Shown: positions 23,801-27,401 of the stretch, one piece after another | Position numbering within the stretch: position 1 is the stretch's first letter | How the letters are laid out: every line of letters starts with the position of its first letter | Source: CAIOZA01 sp964464375 | GTDB lineage: Bacteria; Bacteroidota; Ignavibacteria; Kapaibacteriales; UBA2268 | Direction: 5' to 3' | DNA length: 27,401 bases | NCBI GenBank assembly: GCA_964464375.1 | Contig: CAYXFU010000044.1 | Span: forward strand, 1-27,401 | Program-made: the position numbers and the translations under genes | Notes under the pieces: generated by a model | The model's database searches: none | What the model saw: only the letters and a program-made list of their open reading frames with translations | What the model was told of the DNA's origin: nothing

Positions 23801-24931
23801 GGTGGAGATGAAGATGATTTCTCCAATGATATTGATTATGTCAGAAATCTCGATCAGGTTGCCATTGTTGGCTCAACGAACAGTCAATACGGATTTCCTC
23901 TTATGAATGAGACTAAAGATCAAACCGGATACATTATTGGTAAAGCCCCAAATCCTGTGTCTTTTGTCGGTGTTATTGATGAGGAGGGGAACAATATATT
24001 TTGTTCACATTATGGGGGATCTGTTAATTCTAACTATGCATTAGCTGTCTATTCATCAAATGATGAAACAAATAATACTTTCTTCGTAGGATATACTTCT
24101 GATGGAGTAAGTGAAAATTTTCCATATAATAATCAAGATGGTTATCAACAAGTTTATGGTGGTGGAGAGTTTGACGGATTTGTCGCTACTTTGTTAACAG
24201 ATCAAGATGATAATTGGCAAACAATTGATGGCTCATTTTTGGGAGGGGATTCTGTTGATTTTGCAAATGAAATCTCAGGTAAGGGTGACGATATCTATAT
24301 AGTAGGGCAGACTGGATTTAGATGGTATAATTATTTACCAAGCGGATCTTTCCCATACGCAAAATATCCGTATATTTCAGGGAACTATTCTGATGCTTTC
24401 TTGATTAAAATGAATAAAGATTTATCTGAACTCAATATGGGTACTTATTATGGTGCAAATAAGCTGGATGTAGCTAATGCTGTTGGATTGGATCCACTTG
24501 GCAATCCAATTGTAGCAGGTGTTTCTTATTATGATGCTGGCAGTGACATTCACGACATTGATTATTGGGCTGAGCAACCAACAAGAGGTGGTGAGTGTGA
24601 CGGTTTTCTGGTAAAATTTAATCGTGGCGGGTTGTATTTTGCGAAAGAGTCAGTACATGAGAATGAAATTACTAATGAGTATCTGAATTTGTTGCTTTAT
24701 CCAAATCCATCAATTCAAAATATTACCATTCAATTGAAGATGCATGAATCATCCAATGTTCTGTTTGAAATAACGAATCTATTGGGAGAAAAGGTATTCA
24801 GTAAAAGCAGTCCTTGTTCTACAATTGACTACAATGAGACTATTGATATTCATTCCTTATCATCAGGAGTTTACTGTCTGACAGTTACTAATAAGGATAA
24901 GAAAAGAAGCAAAATGTTTATAAAAGAATAG
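20834..24931 (+). CDS. Secreted DUF7948 / SBBP propeller protein with T9SS sorting domain
   Basis: A 1365-residue protein, paralogous in its N-terminal half to the one at 14696. The signal peptide is about residues 1-22 (ends ASAVAQ). The DUF7948-type domain (about 40-275) shows 'SILFIENKGQIKDTKG', 'YYNYFVNGSD', 'NIDFVFYG' and 'LKYDIIVNPGGNLSDLKLKY'. From about 279 to 1270 I count roughly thirteen SBBP-like blades, for example 'WSTYLGGENDE', 'WGTYHGGEGEE', 'FSTYYGGTEDD', 'WSTYFGGEDFE', 'FSTFYGGDSTD' and 'MGTYYGANKLD', most with an 'IYITG.T.SSDFPV' strand. Several blades carry acidic Asp-rich loops that could bind calcium (inference). The last ~80 residues are the T9SS domain ('LLYPNPSIQNITIQL', 'LLGEKVFSKS', 'LSSGVYCLTV'). 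AAGGA lies 9 nt before the ATG. A terminator follows, so it is probably transcribed alone. Confidence 0.93.
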   Translation: MKFKILLVISCFVLIFASAVAQIKDQEATEKAQQLLSKSASILFIENKGQIKDTKGNFRPDILFTAEASGITYYFTNKGVSYVMHKVEKRISDNADENLKKKVKNPLTIKPYRMDMEFLGSNENVQILPNDDAETYYNYFVNGSDITGVKTYKKLTFKGLFPNIDFVFYGNGNHLKYDIIVNPGGNLSDLKLKYKGADAVFLESGNLSIATPLGKLQESIPESYQFIKTIDISNPNANISFAEKKILNCNYVVNNNIVTFNIDTYDKTLPLVIDPTLRWSTYLGGENDETTGYECFDAGSIYTQGGIATDSLDSIIVVGSTKSYDFPADMGTYSLSGSWDVFVFKLDPTGTTRIWGLFKGGNYDDCATDVAVDTSNNIWVVGGSQSPGLFTGAYIQPTCVSCPTYSDGFIMKINPGGNVIRQTFIGDTLTDVLRGISIGADNKPVVVGESYSNNLPTIINANWSYQTTCASCPTDPDAIVAKFNNNLSSVSWGTYHGGEGEEFGLGIATIKNPTNDIIIVGETKSPYSTLYTAQPLFNGRLNQDTTNNNLNKDGFIAIFKGNILINPTAPYFSTYYGGTEDDYITGVAQTSDTVLFNICGYTESDTNSQKFPLQILAGPYITYGGNGDGFVAGLLKKLPVQTGYPGYNNQWAVYCGGSGYDRVNDIAFDKNDVTINITGETNSSDFPIKHAFQNQIVNLFDAFAAKYFAPVGHKLWSTYFGGEDFECGIGVTTTDSNGVVISGTALDGLLTTPWAYQPDYAGNGYDRDAFVAKFSNLTALPTYVGGELDDFIEDMFVDQEGYIYITGITYSSDFPVLDGYDESYNGDGDIFITKFNNIGFKMFSTFYGGDSTDHGMAIVKDYYNEQSDLYVTGYTKSSSGIGYTGSGDPLSTTYNYLEDGFLLKISNDGMTRRWCTYLAGGYRDFCTGVCLNNDESNIYVTGYTQSPYFDPYSPTINLNNHYSLFVYINYDAFVTKFDTDGAGIWNEFIGGDEDDFSNDIDYVRNLDQVAIVGSTNSQYGFPLMNETKDQTGYIIGKAPNPVSFVGVIDEEGNNIFCSHYGGSVNSNYALAVYSSNDETNNTFFVGYTSDGVSENFPYNNQDGYQQVYGGGEFDGFVATLLTDQDDNWQTIDGSFLGGDSVDFANEISGKGDDIYIVGQTGFRWYNYLPSGSFPYAKYPYISGNYSDAFLIKMNKDLSELNMGTYYGANKLDVANAVGLDPLGNPIVAGVSYYDAGSDIHDIDYWAEQPTRGGECDGFLVKFNRGGLYFAKESVHENEITNEYLNLLLYPNPSIQNITIQLKMHESSNVLFEITNLLGEKVFSKSSPCSTIDYNETIDIHSLSSGVYCLTVTNKDKKRSKMFIKE

Positions 24932-24939
24932 TAGCTTTA

Positions 24940-24983
24940 GAGAGTCCTGCAAATTATTTTTGCAGGGCTCTCAGATTTTATTC
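24940..24983 (+). terminator. Intrinsic terminator after the 1365-residue gene
   Basis: GAGAGTCCTGCAAA (24940-24953) pairs with TTTGCAGGGCTCTC (24959-24972), 14 pairs with one G-U, 5-nt loop, then AGATTTTATTC. Confidence 0.92.
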
Positions 24984-25002
24984 AAAAATTAAAGAGTTCA
25001 AA

Positions 25003-27401
25003 ATGAAATTCATTCTATTTTATTTAATAATAGCTACTCTTTTGATCGGCAATTTATTCTCCCAAAAAGAATACAATAACTGGTATTTTGGTATTTTTGC
25101 CGGAGTTACTTTTAATACTCCAGATGGCGAGCCTGTAGCAGTTTTAGACGGAAAAACATACAATCGAGGACAGATAAGTAAATTGCTCACGTGCCCTTAT
25201 GGTGTATCAGCAATATCAGATATAAAAGGTAATTTATTATTTTATTTTGATGGTATAGATGTTTATAACAAAAGGCATGAGATAATGAAAAACGGTGATC
25301 AAATGATGGGGCATGGAAAGCAAGCAGATCATTACACTGGTACACAATCAGGAATGATTGTTCCGTTTAAATTTAGTGATTCTCTTTTCTTATTATTCGC
25401 AATGAGTCAAATTGATCTTAAAGGATACTTCTCGATTATTGATATGTCTAAAGAAAATGGATTTGGAGAAGTAATTGTGAAAGATAGCTTATTAAACACT
25501 ATGAATACGTGGGTAGGAGAGCAAATAACCACTACGAGACATAAAAATGGTAAAGACTGGTGGGTGATTTTCCGCCAATCGAAAAAAATAAATTACTTTA
25601 AAGAAATAGTTTATTATTCTTACCTAGTTACAGAAAAAGGTGTATCCACTAATCCAGTAGTCAGTAAGTTAGGTACAAACGGAACGATGGGTGATGGAGG
25701 AGAGTTAAAATTTTCTCCGGATGGAAAAAAAATAGCTCAGGGATATTATGATGAAACAATGTTATATGATTTCGATAATAACACTGGTGTTATTTCAAAT
25801 AGAATTAATTTAGGAGTTAGTGCTTGGGGAGTTGAATTTTCCCCTGATGGTTCTAAACTTTATACAAGTGGTTATATGCAGAGTGTAACTTCGGTTCAAA
25901 ATTTATACCAATTTGATTTGAATAACAAAACAGAAAAAGAAATACAAAAATCAAGAATTAAACTCGACTCAGGTAAATTATTTATCGACAATTTTTACAC
26001 GAGCCACTCAATTCAACTTGCTCCAAACGGTAAACTCTATATTTCGCAACATAGTGGATTTTGTGATGATGATTATAATGATACTAATTGCCTGCATTAT
26101 CATTTAGGTGTCATAAATAAACCAAACTTGAAAGGTAATAATTGCGATTTTAATATGAGAGGAGTATATTTAGGAGGCAAAGGTCATTTCAATGGTTTCG
26201 GTTTACCCAATGGTATTTCAAGTTACTTCAATGTAGATGTTACTGCAAGTAATAACAGTCCTGTTTGCCCGGGTGATACACTTTTCCTTTTTGCAGACTC
26301 CAAAGACAGCGTTACTTATGAATGGACAGGACCAAACGGATTTACTTCCAATTTACGAAACCCCATAATTCCTAATGCTTCACCTGATATGACAGGAGAA
26401 TATAAAGTAACTGTCACCCTTCATAACTTGAATGGTACTGCGACAACAAATGTTTTAGTAAATATACCTCCCAAACCAAAAATAATAGGTTCAACGGAAA
26501 TCTGCATAGGAGATAGTTCTCTATTAAAATCTGCTAAGAAATATATTAATTACTTGTGGTCAACAGGTGAAATAACTGATAATATCACTGTCAGCAAGAT
26601 AGGTCAATATTGGCTTGAAGTAATTGATACAAATGGCTGTAGAGGCAGAGACACAATCAATATTTCAAATTATCCAAATCCTGCTTTTCAAATTGCTGGT
26701 ATTACAACAATATGCGAAGGAGATAGTACCATACTTGCCGAAAGTACGAATAATATAAATTTTAAATATCTCTGGTCAACTGGTGAAACCTCATATAAAA
26801 TTACTGTTAAAACTTCAGGCAAATATAAATTGATAGTCACGGATAAATTAGGATGCAGAGACAGTGCAGAAGTTGAAGTAAAAGTTATACCATTTTTGAA
26901 TGCACAGATAAACGGAAATCCTATCCTTTGCAAAGGTTCGTCAAATGTACTAACAGCAGAACCGATAGGCTCAGGTTTTAAATATCTATGGTCAACAGGT
27001 GATACTTCGCAGTCAATCAATATAGACAAACCAGGCAGGTATTGGGTTAAAGTAACATTGAATGATAATTGCACAGATTCGGCTTTTATTGATGTAAAAG
27101 AAGTACCGATACCACAATTTAGCATCACAGGTGATTCATTATTCTGTCCGGGTAGGACAAGCATCCTGCTTGTCCAAAACGATTACCAATCATATCTATG
27201 GAGCACAGGCGATACAACGAAATCTATTTCTGTGAATACACCTGACATATATTCTGTTACAGTTACCGATACAAACGGTTGTTCAGGAACAGAATTATTT
27301 GAAGTAAAACTTTATGATATAAAGTTAACCGGATTAACCGATCTGAACTTTGGATCAAGACAAGCCGGAGGTTCATATCCATTGAATTTAACCCTAAAAA
27401 A
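25003..27401 (+). CDS. Large secreted propeller / Ig-like repeat protein, 3' end outside window
   Basis: Open from ATG at 25003 to the window edge: 799 complete codons with no stop. The signal peptide is about residues 1-21 (MKFILFYLIIATLLIGNLFS, then Q). Residues about 22-405 match the propeller-like N-terminus common in Bacteroidota T9SS cargo: 'NNWYFGIFAGVTFN', 'GVSAISDIKGNLLFYFDG', 'GTQSGMIVPF', 'LKFSPDGKKIAQ', 'VEFSPDGSKLYTSG', 'IQLAPNGKLYISQ'. About 410-485 is a PKD-like domain ('YEWTGPNGF'). About 486-780 are four repeats of 'LWSTGE.T..I.V...G.Y.V.V.D..GC'. The last visible residues ('LTDLNFGSRQAGGSYPLNLT') start an ASH-like domain, as in the protein at 14696, so a T9SS ending beyond the edge is expected but unseen. 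Only a weak AAAGAG precedes the start, and the upstream gene has a strong terminator. Confidence 0.9.
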   Translation, partial: MKFILFYLIIATLLIGNLFSQKEYNNWYFGIFAGVTFNTPDGEPVAVLDGKTYNRGQISKLLTCPYGVSAISDIKGNLLFYFDGIDVYNKRHEIMKNGDQMMGHGKQADHYTGTQSGMIVPFKFSDSLFLLFAMSQIDLKGYFSIIDMSKENGFGEVIVKDSLLNTMNTWVGEQITTTRHKNGKDWWVIFRQSKKINYFKEIVYYSYLVTEKGVSTNPVVSKLGTNGTMGDGGELKFSPDGKKIAQGYYDETMLYDFDNNTGVISNRINLGVSAWGVEFSPDGSKLYTSGYMQSVTSVQNLYQFDLNNKTEKEIQKSRIKLDSGKLFIDNFYTSHSIQLAPNGKLYISQHSGFCDDDYNDTNCLHYHLGVINKPNLKGNNCDFNMRGVYLGGKGHFNGFGLPNGISSYFNVDVTASNNSPVCPGDTLFLFADSKDSVTYEWTGPNGFTSNLRNPIIPNASPDMTGEYKVTVTLHNLNGTATTNVLVNIPPKPKIIGSTEICIGDSSLLKSAKKYINYLWSTGEITDNITVSKIGQYWLEVIDTNGCRGRDTINISNYPNPAFQIAGITTICEGDSTILAESTNNINFKYLWSTGETSYKITVKTSGKYKLIVTDKLGCRDSAEVEVKVIPFLNAQINGNPILCKGSSNVLTAEPIGSGFKYLWSTGDTSQSINIDKPGRYWVKVTLNDNCTDSAFIDVKEVPIPQFSITGDSLFCPGRTSILLVQNDYQSYLWSTGDTTKSISVNTPDIYSVTVTDTNGCSGTELFEVKLYDIKLTGLTDLNFGSRQAGGSYPLNLTLK

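Noticed and set aside
26688..27164. 158-codon minus-strand ORF near the right edge
   Set aside because: It is internally repetitive ('VSPVDHRYLK') only because the sense strand codes tandem 'LWSTG' repeats; the plus strand is open throughout.

Overview
The window is AT-rich and comes from a Bacteroidota-type genome (FCB group, possibly the Ignavibacteria/Kapabacteria side). The main evidence is a run of very long secreted proteins. They combine Sec signal peptides with C-terminal type IX secretion system (T9SS) sorting domains of the 'YPNP...GVYFVRI...KFVKI' kind, and their cargo is kelch, SBBP, Asp-box, PKD/Ig-like and lectin modules. No tRNA, rRNA or CRISPR array was recognised.

Region 1 (1-1618) looks like the edge of a mobile element: the tail of an unknown gene, a small excisionase-type HTH protein, a protein that reads as a divergent two-domain DNA sliding clamp, and a compact IS200/IS605-type HUH transposase whose start overlaps the clamp stop (ATGA). 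Region 2 (1851-2540) is an orphan OmpR/PhoB-type response regulator.

Region 3 (2707-12348) holds three secreted proteins: a kelch protein and a 2199-residue lectin/Ig/propeller/Cys-rich protein, probably one operon, then an Asp-box/PKD protein. Stem-loop terminators end the second and third. Region 4 (12378-13616) has no long intact gene. It holds a 22-bp palindrome running into 12-bp tandem copies, a frameshifted minus-strand remnant of a Mu-like phage virion morphogenesis gene, and the first copy of a ~290-bp intergenic repeat.

Region 5 (13617-20119) holds a Cys-rich secreted protein, a tiny protein that is almost only a sorting domain, and an 1807-residue DUF7948/SBBP/Ig-like protein. Region 6 (20120-20833) carries a signal-peptide stub and the second copy of the repeat. 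Region 7 (20834-27401) has a 1365-residue DUF7948/SBBP protein and the first 799 codons of another giant secreted protein that runs off the window.

The coherent theme is a surface or secreted repertoire: proteins probably exported by Sec, then carried across the outer membrane by T9SS and anchored or released there. It appears to evolve by module shuffling. The two ~290-bp repeats are direct, about 7.15 kb apart, and both precede secreted-protein genes. Each is followed by an inverted repeat that reads as an intrinsic terminator for minus-strand transcription. This repeat/terminator unit is the least explained structure in the window.
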